Positions 10,561 to 22,431 of a stretch of 56,518 nucleotides of DNA are shown here, piece by piece (position 1 is the stretch's first letter; every line of letters starts with the position of its first letter). The DNA is from Welwitschia mirabilis. Lineage: Eukaryota; Gnetophyta; Gnetopsida; Welwitschiales. The DNA is taken from assembly GCA_051453625.1 (NCBI GenBank), contig JBOZIK010000001.1, positions 2,999,880-3,056,397 of the forward strand, written 5' to 3'. The notes below the pieces were generated by a model that was not told the origin of the DNA, searched no databases, and saw only the letters and a list, made by a program, of their open reading frames with translations. The translations under genes were made by a program, and so were the position numbers.

Positions 10561-13329
10561 AAAAAAATATTATAAACAATACCACAATATTTTTAATAGT
10601 GGCATATTAAAATATAGTATGAAAAAAATAACTTAAGCACTTTTTTAATAACAGAGGCTATTACTATACTGATGCTGTTGAATAGATTAACATGATAAAA
10701 TTTTACATGCTTAATCCTTTGTAGGTTTCAATAGTGATTGACAAAACTTCTAAGAACTTACCTAATGTCTCAAACCCTCATAATAAGTTTCTAGAAGGAC
10801 CTCCTCTATAAACAATCTTATTATCACTTCACTTAGTTAAATTTAGCTTATAATAATAAAAATCCCTTATATACTTATATTATACATGCTTACAAGTAGT
10901 GGATTTATAAGGTTAATTGAAAACGATTGAATTTAACACTTGTGGTATTAAGTATTGCTACTTTATTACTAGACTTAAATGTGAATATCACATGTTCAAG
11001 CTCTTAAATTTCTATTCTTAGTTAAACCACATACAATTACTTACATTTATTCATAATGTTTTGAATTCATTTATAATTAAAAAAGGCTATACTTATTGCT
11101 AATATACTAATCATGTTATAACATTAATCATAAATGTAATTCTAAAAAAAACATAAAAGAAATATTAATTTTTTATACTTGTCAATTCCCTTATCTAATG
11201 CTCTACTAGCATGTTATTTTTTGAAGTTAGTTTTCACTACGAACTATAATTATTCATTAGAGTAAAATGAAAATGTCAAATAAAATGGTAAGGACCTAGT
11301 ATTATTCTTTCACAGGGATATTTATGATAAATTAATTAAAAGTAACACAATAATTAAATCCTACAATGAAATAAAATGAAAGTAAAATTCAAGAGTTTGA
11401 GAGAAGTTAGTGAACTAAGGTTGGTGATATAGGAAGATGAACATGCTCTAAAGGTCTAGATTGGCTTGTCCAATAACCTGCTTTTACTCCAAAAATTCTT
11501 GTAAATCCTAAGACATAAAATTCAAATCATTAAGTCATGGTAACTTAGGCATGATGATATAATCTCATTTAGCACCTCAGTATTGATAAATTCAATAGTC
11601 ACTTTGGTCCTTTATACCCTTTATGAACATAGAAAGTCAATATATTTATCCTTAAGATCTATAACATGATATCAACTATAACCAAAAAGTAAATTTAGAG
11701 AATTTACTTAGTCCTAAAGATCTTGATGATGTAGTCTCATCTAACAATTAATAGTATCATGTTAATGTGCACTAGAAATTAAAAAATAAACAACTACTAA
11801 AACATTATGTACAAAAAAGAGTTTCATCTAAGGATTAATAATACCATGTTAATGTGCACTCAAATCAAAGCATGAATACTATTCCTTATATTAATTCATA
11901 AAATACATAACATCGAGAGAGGAAAATGAAGTTGAAATGAAATCCTCAAACTAGCCTTAGAGTCCATTCCAAAGGGAGGTGCTTAAAAAGCCATAACATT
12001 TAAATACTTTAAGTATTTTCACAATGTTTTGCTAACCAAAAATTCTTTACAATGAGGGCTCAAGGCCCTTTTACAGATGAGGAAGGGATTAAGGAACTTT
12101 GACATGTTATAATTAGTTGCAGTTACATTAGGAAAGGTTACACTTTTAAGTGGTTACATTAGGAGGAGATTACAAAGTTGTCATGTAGTCCTAATGGATG
12201 ATTCTTTGTCTTTTAATGAAAAAAAAGTGATGACTTGTCCTTTGAATGATTATGTAGCTATTACATGATGTCATGTCATGTTGCCTCCATGTCCTTATGC
12301 TCATTACCAGTACATGTCACTACAACATGTTGTTTTACAGCTTTGCCATGTATCATTGAGGTTATTAATTAAATATAAGTTAACATCTCATTAAATCCAT
12401 AAGTGAAATGTAATGTTCTTCTTCTAAATATTTGAGAATGTAAGAATGAACTCATTCTACCATGAAATACTAGTTATGTCAATGACCTGGATGATAGTAC
12501 TGACATTTTCTAATTGATCTTCTTCAAATTACAGCATATCCTTCAGAAACTAGCAATTAACTTGAAGTACTATGGAAAAGTTCATAATTTCATGAAACAT
12601 GATAAAAAGGATAAAACATTAATTTTTGATAAAATCACTAATTTAATGTCTTTAACTATGCAAAATTGATCAAATATACTTGCTTGGAATGTCAATTTTA
12701 CATGTAAACACACCCATTAACTAGAGTTTTACTAGACTCTTAGTAAAAAGTTGATAAAGAAATGACAAGCATGGAAAACTCGTCAAATTGAAATATTCAA
12801 GTATGAAAATAATACAACTTTTAAAAATTTTAATTAATTTTAAAAAATAAAGCATCAAATTTTGAAAATTCTATGAAAAATGGATGCATTACCCATTGAC
12901 TAAACTAAACTTTATCATCAAAGTTAAAAATATAAAAAATTTTAATATAATATCTTTGAAAATAAGTTAAAGTTTTTAAAAAGAAAATTTTACATTATAT
13001 GGTTTTTCATACAATAAGCTAGAAACTTATTTCTATGTAAACACTTCAAAACTATAGGAAACTATAATACAAAAATTCTAAACAAGCATGCAAATGGCTT
13101 ATTATAACATATTTTAAAACACTATAATAAAACACACTTAAATGCATGCAAATTTCTACAAAAAGATCTTCTAAAAGAGACTAAATGTTCTAGTTTTTTT
13201 TAATCTATCTTCTTTTGCATGGGTGAGATTTTCTTCTTTTCCCATAGCTTGTCAATCTAAGTCTTATGTTTTTATGGAACTTATGATAAAAATGTTTTAC
13301 CAAATAATAAATAAGAGGAGTAAGGACGC
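10560..13329. other. AT-rich stretch without a gene
   Basis: No coding frame of note is seen. Around 11280-12560 the sequence has the texture of an old LTR read on the minus strand (for example AATGAGGGCTCAAGGCCC near 12051), but no ends could be fixed. A block of about 35 bp, ATTAATARTAYCATGTTAAT and onward, occurs at about 11738 and again 87 bp later at 11825. Confidence 0.5.
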
Positions 13330-14715
13330 TGAGGGAAAGAAGAAGAAGGGAGAATATGAAAGGATTCTTCAATAGGTTCCTTTCCCTTATGGTGAGTTTT
13401 TGCAAATACATAAGAAGTTACATATCAAGCAATGGAATTACCATGATATAGATCATGATAAATTGTTTTTTTGGTTACTACTACTATTATTCTTGTTATT
13501 CTTCTTATTTCCATTGGATCCAATTAGTATTATGATACTTTTGAAGTTGGATAATCTAATAAGAGGTAATAGTTTCTATATAAGATCTCTCCTAAACTTC
13601 ATAACCTAAAACATAGTAAAGGGTGTTGCAAATGACATCTAAAGTAAGGCAACTAGTTCCAACCTTTAGATTTAATTATAGTAAGGTAATAAGGAGTAAA
13701 CATGTTTATAAAGAAGCTAAAAATACCCTTCTCAATGAAAGAACCTTCTCTTTGACTTATTTTTCTAGAAAAATCAGCAAGAAAGAAAGAGAAAACAAAT
13801 AAAGAAAGACGAATCACAAAGATGGAATGAAGGAATGTAAGAGAAAATATTAAAGAATGTAATGAAGATGAGATTGACAAAAAAAATATTTCATGGAAGA
13901 TGTATAAGAAAATGGGAAATATACAAAACACAAGACATACTCTAACTAAGTATATATTTAAAAAACATGAGAAGAGATTATAAAAATATGTTGAATTCAT
14001 GCTTTGTAGAGATAACATCAGCTCTAGTTGTGATAAGAAGTGATGGCAATAAGAAGAAAGAAAAATGATTGCATGATTATTAGGGGTTCAACTTCAAAAT
14101 TGAAAAGGCAGCAAACTTGCAAGAGAAGTAAAATGATTAGGGAAAGTTAGGGGTTTTTATAGATGTAGGAATTAAATATAACCATTAAATCATCTAAACT
14201 AATCAATGTTCAAGATGAGTTATAGAAAGGATTGACCTGTGGATTGATAAGTTTTTTAAAGAGAAACAAAGTTATTTTTGTTTACTTTATTTTCTTTCAT
14301 AGAATACCATGGCTAAAAATGTAAGTGGGGGTAAAAAAGAAAAAAAAACATGAAATGTAATAGAAAACACTTTAGTCATGAATCCAAAAGATAGAAGGCC
14401 TATGTTAACGGTCAATATATTGAAAAATTTGTAAATTTTATTATAAATTTAAATGGATCATAATGCAAAACAAACAAGATATCCTATAAGTCCAGCTATA
14501 AAAATATAAAAATTAGATAAGCTAATCTTTAAGTATTTAAATTAAAGAAAGTAAACATAAACTTATCTCCAAAGCTTACCTATTTATTCTAATTTTTAAC
14601 GTTTCTACAAGTACAAATATTATATGTTCCAAGTATTTAGATTACACCAAGCATCCAGTGATATGACATCCTCTTTTAAAAAAATTAAACATGTTGTTTT
14701 ACGAATAATTATTAG
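13330..14715 (-). repeat. unknown dispersed repeat, copy 1
   Basis: Parallel blocks link this stretch to 15196-17008. Examples are the block around GGTTCCTTTCCCTTATGGTG (13374) matching 15234, the AGGTAATAAGGAG block (13683) matching 15996, and the CATAGAATACCATGGCTAAAA block (14299) matching 16600. The offset grows from about 1860 to about 2300 bp because copy 1 lacks about 430 bp present in copy 2 (15500-15955). Homology fades near 14715. The minus strand carries the remains of a protein frame (KISQREGSFIEKGIFSFF near 13700-13760). Confidence 0.6.
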
Positions 14716-15095
14716 TTATAGTTAATCTAGAACTTATTTTTTTAATGTTTTATCCAATATGTCTATTAGGGGCTAGAGTAAAGTAAAATATGTCTTAGGT
14801 TTCACTTATTTTCTTGAAAAATTAGGGTTATAAAGTAGAGAAAATCCATAATGTATTAAGCATGGAACTTATATTATGTTAAAAGAACTATTATTTTGAA
14901 TTTAAAATAAAGGATAATCATTCTTGATGTTGATCATCTTGTGTTTTATCTAATTCTACTATTTTTATGTTTTTTCTAGTTTCATTTTCTAATTATTTTC
15001 TTGCTATTACTACTACAATCTTTATTTTAATTCTAATAGAGAGTAATTTTGATTTATTTTTAAATTAAATAATATTTTCTCAATAGGTGCATCCA

Positions 15096-15195
15096 NNNNN
15101 NNNNNNNNNNNNNNNNNNNNNNNNNNNNNNNNNNNNNNNNNNNNNNNNNNNNNNNNNNNNNNNNNNNNNNNNNNNNNNNNNNNNNNNNNNNNNNN
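15096..15195. other. assembly gap, 100 N
   Basis: Exactly 100 N. The right flank starts inside the second copy of the repeat at 13330-14715, so this gap too falls at duplicated sequence. Confidence 0.95.
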
Positions 15196-16198
15196 AAGAA
15201 GGAGAAGGAGAAGGATGGGAGGATTATCCAATAGATTCCTTGCCCTTTTAGTAAGTTGTTAAAGGCACATAAGGAGTTACATATGGAGGAATGGAATCAA
15301 TAGAAGATGAATCATAATGAACTTCTTCTTTTAGTTTTTGCTATTATTCTTAATTTTCTTATTACTACCCTAGCATCTAGTCAAAATTACAAGACTTCTG
15401 AACTTGGGTAATCTTACAAGGGGTAATGGATTTCCATGTATGCTTTCTCCTTACCTTCATAATCTAAAATCTATTAAATGGTATTACAAATGATATATAA
15501 AATAAGATGAGGTAAGGAAAGTTTTCTTATAAGTTCGATATGGTTAATAATGGTTCTAAATAATAATTTTGCAATGTTAAAGGTTTTATTATCCTGCATT
15601 ATTCTAATGAGATCTAAATGGTTGTTATAGGGGTTGGTAACATGTGAAGTAGGTAACTCATCATGAATGATAAATTTACATAAGGTAAATTGGTTTTTAT
15701 GTAAAAACTAACATGGAAGAATGCCTTCTCTATTGGGAGCATACTCTCCATTTAAGGTGTGATAATAATATTCTAAAGTTTTTACCAAAGCAAAAGGAAG
15801 ATAATACAAATGTTATACTCTTAAGACTATTTCAAAATTAACTAATGAAATGAAAAATAAAGTGTATTGCATATGTGAATAAATTTTCTAAGGGTCTTTA
15901 TCATCAAATATTAGGATTCAAGTACTTGCTTTGGATAATAAAATGCATTAGCTTCCTTCAGCAGGTAGTTCCAATCTCTAGCTTCAATTTTGGCAAGGTA
16001 ATAAGAAGAAAACATAGCCAGAAAGGATCCAAAAATATCCTCCTCAATGAAGGCACCTTGTCTTTTACTCATCTTTCTAAAAAAAATCAGCAAAAAAGAA
16101 AATGGAAACAGACAAAGACAGAGAAAGGACAAAGATGAAGAAACAAATATGGGAGAGAAATTAAAAAAAAGTAAAAAAAAGGGGGTTATAAAGAACAT
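15196..16198 (-). pseudogene. decayed minus-strand ORF of unknown family inside the repeat
   Basis: From right to left the minus strand reads KRQGAFIEEDIFGSFLAMF, YYLAKIEARDWNYLLKEANA, then (other frame) LVKTLEYYYHTLNGEYAPNR, FIIHDELPTSHVTNPYNNHL, LIRIMQDNKTFNIAKLLFRT, and near the left end DSSSIDSIPPYVTPYVPL followed by a Ser/Pro-rich tail. Copy 1 keeps matching pieces, which supports real former coding. The style (helical blocks, then a Ser/Pro tail) recalls the extra or ORF1-like proteins of plant retroelements, but I cannot name a family. Confidence 0.4.
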
Positions 16199-17008
16199 CT
16201 CATAGAGGATATATAGATAAATTAAAAATATATAAAATATAAGACATACCTCAATTATGCAGAATATTAATAAACATGTAAGAATACTATGTGAAAATGG
16301 AGTTTTTGTGATTTATAACAACAGTGACTACATTAGTTATGATGAGCAGTGATACTACTTGAAGGTAAGAATGATTGTTGTATAAGAACATGGACTTGGC
16401 TATGACATGAGAAGGTGATGGTCTTACAGGAGCAATGAAACACTGAGGGAAAATGGGGGTTTTTATAGATGTGGGGATGAAGTGTAACTTTTTGATCATG
16501 TAATCTAATCAACGGTCTCAATGAGTTGCAGCAAGGATTGAGGTATGGATTAATAGGTCATTTCAAGAAAAACACAATTGTGTTTATTTAGTATGTTTTC
16601 TCTCATAAAATATCATGGTTAAAAATTACAATTTAGTAAAAACAAAATATGAAATATAATGGAAAACTCATCAATAATTAATTCAAAAGATAAAGGACCT
16701 AAGTTAATGACCACTTTATTAGATTTTTTTGTAAACTTCATTCTAAATTTAAATGGATCACAATGTAAGAACAAATAAGGCATCTTCTAAGCAAACCTAT
16801 AAAAATCTAAAAATTAGTTAAATAGGTATTTAAGTACTCAAGTTAAAGAAAGAAATCATGTAAGTATCTTCAAATCCCATCTTTTTTTTTCATTTTTATC
16901 TTTTTTACAATTACATATGTTTCTTGTTTTAAACATTTAGATTAAATTGATCATCCATGATATGACATCTTCTTTCAATATAAGTAAGCATGTTGTTTTA
17001 TAAAGGAA
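15196..17008 (-). repeat. unknown dispersed repeat, copy 2
   Basis: This is the fuller copy of the repeat described at 13330-14715, cut on its left by the gap. It keeps an extra segment of about 430 bp that holds part of the decayed ORF. Similarity to copy 1 ends near 17008, where a different sequence with a duplicated GTGCTACATTG/GAGCTACATTA block (17010-17110) begins. Confidence 0.6.
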
Positions 17009-18154
17009 TTAGTGCTACATTGCTAGTGACTATTTATAGCCCTAAGGTAGTCAAACATGTCATAAAATAGATTATTAGAGCTACATTACCAATGAGCATC
17101 CATAGCTCTGATGTAATTAACTAAACCTAATTTTAATTGATTAAGATATAATGTGCTCTTAGAGAAGAGATAATTTATTTTATCTTGAGTTCTACTTCTC
17201 ATATGTAATATTTTTATTACACATGAAAAGGGTCGTTGGCTTAGTAGCCTAGTCAAGAAAAATATTGTCCCCCTTAAAAATTATTTGAACATATAAAATA
17301 TAATATTAAGGTATATTTCATTTTTTTAAACCACATTTTCCAAATTTGGAGACATTAAGTAATACTAACCTAATAAGAACTCAGAAAATAAGCAAAGCTA
17401 TTTCTTAAATAATACAATTAAACTTAAATTCAACCTAACTTGTAATGACAAGATGATTACTTATTAATGGTTTATCTGTTATGGGCTATCAACCAAGATC
17501 ATCAAGTCTCACAAACTCATGGATGGATGATAATGGTAGATGGTTTGTGCACTTGATGAGGTAATTACAAAATGTAGTGATAGTATGAAATGATCTGAAT
17601 GGGCAATGATGATTATGTCTACCGATGAAAAAAATGTCCTTAGGTTTAAATAAATTGGTTATGCTTTGAAAATTTCTTCCACAAGGGAGTCTTTCTAAGA
17701 GATGGGAGGTAGAAGATTCAAAAATATTATAACTATGAAGCTCAAAATCTTAATTATCTAAAAATGGAGTAGGATGGATATCATTTTCATAAATTAACTA
17801 TACAAGTACATGTAAAAACTTTGAAAAAAACATCAAGGGTGTAATAAGAAGAGTTTAAATTTTTTAAGTCAGAAGTGTCTCATCCTATTACATTTCTATG
17901 CTTTTGTAATAGATTTTTGAAAGGGAAATCAAAAGTAATAGAATCATCATGAGAAGAATAAGAATTTAATTCAACAAGAGGAGAATCAAAGATATAAACA
18001 TCATAAACAAAATCAGCCTTATTATTATTCTCTGGAAGTTCCACAATGTTGAAAATATTCAAATCCACTATTAAGTTACTAAAAAATATTTTCATATGAC
18101 TATTTTTATAATTAATAAGGGCATTTAACATTACTATAAATGGTTTATGAGGAT
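17008..18154. other. AT-rich stretch, one weak minus-strand frame
   Basis: The only notable frame is 17880-18131 on the minus strand, which ends in FKNLLQKHRNVIG and continues past a stop into DTSDLKNLNSSYY. This faintly recalls the segment just before a gypsy RT (K-x-x-K-A-I-G-W ... D-I/L-x-G-I-x-P-S). The sequence beyond does not support it, so no gene is called. Confidence 0.25.
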
Positions 18155-19500
18155 TGTTGAACTTAGAGGAAAGGGGTGAATGAGTTTCACTAAATAAAAA
18201 TTTAAACTAATGATAGAATAATAAAAAAGACATAATAATAAAACACCTTACCGAGATAATGTGGTTCCCCAACTTGGGTACATCCACACACAGAAGGTAT
18301 CTTCTATTTACACTTGTAGATATTCTTGACCTATAAGAAAATAGTGGTTTTTTAGCACATCACTGACCTTACAACAAGTGAGAGTCTCCTTACAAGGAAA
18401 TACTCTCTCCCTTGCAAGGGAATAGTTGTTTTCACAAGTGCACCATAAACCTTATAACAGTGAGAATTTCCTCACAAGGTAGCACTCTTTTTCGCATAAG
18501 GGAATAATAGTTTTCTAGCTCACTAGTAACCTTACAATAAAAACAAGTGCTCACAAGCAGTATCTCAAATGCACACCCATACAAGGGTTTTTTTACAAAG
18601 AGATTAATTCAATAATGGACTTACAACAGTATTCAACAATAAGATAGTCAAAAAATATATAACCAAAAATACAATATAACAATAATCCTGAATATATAGC
18701 TTTGATGAAGACTTTAAGTTTCTTGATGTCGTCATTACCATCACAAGTGTAGAAGAATGATATGATAATGAAAAATGATGTATTACTAAAATCTCCTTTA
18801 CAATGATTTCTTTAATACTTTGGAAGATGTTCAAATCACTCGTGCATTCATGATTAGAGCTATATTTGTTCATTTTATTTTCTTAAAGCACTAAATATTT
18901 AAGAGCTATTTATTCATTGAAGTTCCAAAAGTTATAATTTATTTCGTGATGTTGAGCCTTTATATCATTGAAGAGGATCTAGTCGTTTTAGGTTAATAGA
19001 TAACCATTTAACTTTGTAATCATCATGCAATGAATAGAAAACATTTAGGCATCCTGTGCATATCTTTAGTTTTTACCAATATGAACTTTGGTTTGAGATG
19101 TCTTCAATTTTATAGATGTCTACTAACAGTTAAACATCTTTACCTCATAGATGTCTTTAGTCAACTTACTTAGATTTTAATGAAACTTGCTCTATATAAT
19201 CCTTGGCCTTTATGATCATGAATCCATGATGTACAAGTTGATAGATCACATGAAATATAAGATATTATTCAAAAATCAAATTGAATTTTTTACCTAATTT
19301 AGCTCAATGTAGACATCTTCAAACATATAGACGTCTTTTTTTGTGTTAGATTTAACTTTTACTAGAGTTGTCTTTGATGAAATAGTCATCTTAAGCCTAT
19401 GACTTGAATTCTGGTTCATCCAAGATGTCTTTCATTTCCTATATATCTTCATTAGAGAAGTCTTCAATTTCCTAAACATCTTCAAACAACTAATTTTACA
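18155..19500 (-). repeat. probable old copia-type LTR with internal tandem repeats
   Basis: The left edge TGTTGAACTTAGAGG at 18155, read on the minus strand, gives an LTR-like end (..TTCACCCC..AGTTCAACA) similar in style to the copia 2 LTR ends. A stretch like GTGGTTCCCCAACTTGGG at 18261 is also typical of such LTRs. Inside lie three tandem units of 81-84 bp (18343-18590) and a paired AGAYGTCTT array (19096-19480). The right edge could not be fixed and no primer site is seen at the left edge, so this may be a solo or broken LTR. Confidence 0.4.
18343..18590. repeat. tandem repeat, three units of about 81-84 bp
   Basis: Units start at about 18343, 18424 and 18508. Each has AGT(G)GTTTT, then CAC, then AACCTTA(C/T)AA, and CAAGGGAATA closes the first two. 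Divergence between units is high, so the expansion is old. Confidence 0.6.
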
Positions 19501-19550
19501 ATTTATCAACTGATCCTTTTCCAAAAATCTCAACTAGATCATCTTAGAAA

Positions 19551-20100
19551 TTGTCATTGGTGCATTCAAATATTTATGGCCCCTTTAGTTCTCCTAATCT
19601 AAGTGGTTGTAACTACTTTATTATATTTATTGATGATTTTTCAAGATTATGTCAAGTTCATTTTTTGAAATATAAATCTCAAGCATTGCAATCTTTTAAA
19701 GTGTTTCAAAAGTGGTCTAAAAGAAAAACAAGTATTAAGATCAAGTGCTTAAAAACTAAAAGAGTAGGTAAGTACTTATTAAAGGATTTTCGATCGTATT
19801 TGCAAAATAATGGTATTACTCACCAATTGACAACATCTTATACTCTACAACAAAATGAAGTCATGAAAAGGAAAAATNNNNNNNNNNNNNNNNNNNNNNN
19901 NNNNNNNNNNNNNNNNNNNNNNNNNNNNNNNNNNNNNNNNNNNNNNNNNNNNNNNNNNNNNNNNNNNNNNNNNNNNNGAAGTCGTGGAAAGAAAAAGTCG
20001 CTCTCTACTAGATATGATAAGAACCATATTGATTCAAGCTAATCTTGATAAAGTCTTTTGGAATAAAGCAATCAATATATCAAATTACCTTTAAAATTGC
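19551..20100 (+). pseudogene. copia integrase (decayed)
   Basis: The frame shows HSNIYGPFSSPNLSGCNYFI, then IDDFSRLCQVHF, then CLKTKRVGKYLLKDF, NNGITHQL and QQNEVMKRKN. These are the core blocks of a copia integrase. All three catalytic acids are changed on the left of the gap: Asp to Asn in HSN, Asp to Lys in LKTKR, and Glu to Lys in VMKRKN. After the 100-N gap (19878-19977) the frame restarts at EVVERKSRSLLDMIRT, which repeats the block just before the gap but with the Glu intact. The protein is dead. Confidence 0.8.
19878..19977. other. assembly gap, 100 N
   Basis: The left flank ends AATGAAGTCATGAAAAGGAA and the right flank begins GAAGTCGTGGAAAGAAAAAG. Both encode the same integrase block, so the flanks overlap and probably nothing of the element is missing. 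Confidence 0.95.
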
Positions 20101-20726
20101 ATGTTAACAAGGCATCTTGATAACTCCACTCTATATGAGTAATGGTATGGCATTAAACCCAATTTGTCTCATTTGTAAATTTATGGATGTAGATGTTATG
20201 TTAAAACCACTAAGAAAGTCCAAATAAATTGAAACCTAGATCCAAAATTCATATTTTTCTTGGTTAGTCTAATCAAAGCAAGGCTTATAGATGTTATGAT
20301 TCACATTCAAGAAAGGTTAATGTATTGATGTAAAATTCATGTCTTTTGAATCATGTAACTATTTCTATTACTAATGATAATGATTCTTATGATGTTGTAT
20401 CTAATGAATCTAAAGATGATAATGAGGAATAAAGGGCATCTAAATGAACTTCTATTGTTGACACAAATTCTGGTATAAATCAAGCATCCATTCCTATACA
20501 AAATCAAGGTGAAAATGAATCCAAAAATTTATTTGTGTTGTTGGATTAAAATCTTAATACTCATTTAAAACATAAGAGGATAACCTCTTATCATGATTCA
20601 TCCAATATCATAGGTCCTAGTGAAGCTCCTACAAGAATAAGAAGTCAGTAAAATCTTAGTGCAATCTCAAAAGCTAAGATATGCAATAATATTTTGAAAG
20701 ATTAGTTAGCTTTAAGCTGTGAGTCT

Positions 20727-21480
20727 TCAAATTAAGATCTTGTTCTCTTTAAGGAAGCTATAAAATACCAACATTGGGTCAAGACAATGGAGGAAGAAAT
20801 TTCTCAAAAAGAGAAAAATAAGACATGGGTTTCTAGGCCAAAAAACAAAAATGTCATTGGTACTAAGTGGATCTATAAAATAAAGTACAATTCTGATAAT
20901 ACAATTAACAAGTATAAGGCTTGTCGTATTATCCTTGGATATGTTAGGAAGCAAGCATAGATTATGGTGATACCTATGCTCTTGTTGCTCGTTTGGAATT
21001 AGTATGAGCCTTTCTTGCTTATTCTTCTAAGATATGAATATTTGACAAATGGATGTAAAATTATCCTTTTTAAATGGGGTTCTTGAAGAAGATGTGTACA
21101 CATCACAACCCCAAGGTTTTGTAAAAACAAGGTATGGAAAATCATGTTTATTTATTAAAAAACAATTGTATTATTTGAAACAAGCCTAAGGGCTTGGTTC
21201 TCAAGGCTAGATTCTTATTTATGAAATCATGGTTACAAGAAATGTCATTTTGAAAATACTTTGTATAAGAAATCCACCAAAGACCATTCAATTTTTGTCT
21301 TGATCTATGTTAATGATATAATATTTGTGACACAGATAAAAAGTTGATTGACAAGTTCAAGAATGATATGACAAGAGAGTTTGAAATGACTGATCTTGGC
21401 CAACTCTCTCATTATATTGGAATCCAAATTCAGTAAAACCCAAGAGGCATATTCTAAAATCAAGTTAAATATGCTTTTGA
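20727..21480 (+). pseudogene. copia reverse transcriptase (decayed)
   Basis: The plus strand shows FKEAIKYQHWVKTMEEEISQ, KNVIGTKWIYKIKYN (20851-20895), DYGDTYALVARLE, MDVKLSFLNGVLEEDVYTSQ (in pieces) and DLGQLSHYIGIQIQ. The catalytic YVDD box reads YVND at about 21307-21318 (GAT to AAT), so the enzyme would be inactive even without the frameshifts. The stretch between integrase and RT (20100-20726) holds the usual polar linker with many stops. Confidence 0.75.
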
Positions 21481-21481
21481 C

Positions 21482-22213
21482 ATGTTAAAAAAATTTGATA
21501 TGCATGAATGCAAACTCATATCTACTCTGTTATCAACTAATTACAAAATTAAAAGAGACATGGAGGGAGATGAGGTTGATGAGTACACTTATACATCTAT
21601 GATTGATAGCCTAATGTATCTAATTACAACTTATGCTAATATTCAATATGCAGTTAGCTTGATGTTTAGCTTTGTGACTTGTCCTAGAAATCCTCATCTT
21701 GATGTTATTAAAAGAATTTTGTGTTATGCCAAAGGTAAATTAAATTATGGACTATTTTATGAGGGAAATAATAGTACTTAACTTGTTGGTTATGTTGATG
21801 CAGATTGGGCTAGTAGTCTTGATGATCGAAAGAGCATAAGAGGATATGCAATGCTTCTTGGAGGAAGCCTTTCCTCATGGCTCGACATAAAGCAATCTTT
21901 TATGTCTCTTTCCACTGCTAAAGCCGAGTACATAACAATTAATTTAGTAAGTCAAAAATTGGTATGACTTGATAAACTATTTAAAGATTTTACTATTCCT
22001 GTTGATAAGCGTATAAATATGCTATATGATAGTGCTTCTACCATAGCAATTTCAAGAAATCTAGTTATGCATGTAAGAACCAATCACATTAACATAAAGT
22101 TCCATTTCATTCGAAATCTAGTTGAAGATGGGCTTCTTGATCTTGATTATTACCCCTTCAAATTAAAACTTGCTGACTTTTTTACAAAGTCTCTAGAGAA
22201 AGCAAGATTCTAA
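21482..22213 (+). pseudogene. copia RNase H and pol C-terminus
   Basis: Open pieces read MLKKFDMHECK, SLMYLITTYANIQYAVSLMF, LDVIKRILCYAKGKLNYGLF, then GYVDADWASSLDDRKSIRGY with the catalytic DAD intact, SLSTAKAEYI, and finally NHINIKFHFIRNLVEDG and ADFFTKSLEKARF with a stop at 22211-22213. The domain would remove the RNA strand during replication. It is the best-kept part of copia 1. A short untranslated tail leads to the possible 3' LTR start at 22432. Confidence 0.8.
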
Positions 22214-22431
22214 CATTTAAGGAAGAGACTTATGGTCCTTGATATTAAGGTCAAGGAAGAGTAATCATGATTACAAAACACATGCAAAGTTGAGATTGCC
22301 TTAACTTTAAAATGGTAGCATCTTTAATATTTATTTGTATCTGTTCATTACTAGAGACTCTATCAGCCTATTCCTTTTTGTGCTTGACATAATTTGTACT
22401 TTCTATTGTGCCTTTAATATTAAGAGAAGTT

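Larger units (their letters stand above)
19551..22431 (+). mobile_element. Ty1/copia pol remnant (copia 1), 5'-truncated
   Basis: In plus-strand order come integrase (19551-20100), a linker, reverse transcriptase (20727-21480) and RNase H (21482-22213), the Ty1/copia arrangement with integrase before RT. No gag, protease or primer site was found upstream. Downstream, a purine run TTAAGAGAAG (22420-22429) precedes TGTTGAAC at 22432, which may start the 3' LTR. A 100-N gap interrupts the integrase. Confidence 0.8.

Noticed and set aside
16287-16521. Two overlapping minus frames of 62-70 residues
   Set aside because: They lie in the non-coding part of the unknown repeat and are not conserved in copy 1.
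17880-18131. Gypsy RT start on the minus strand
   Set aside because: A short resemblance (LLQKHRNVIG) is not followed by further RT blocks.
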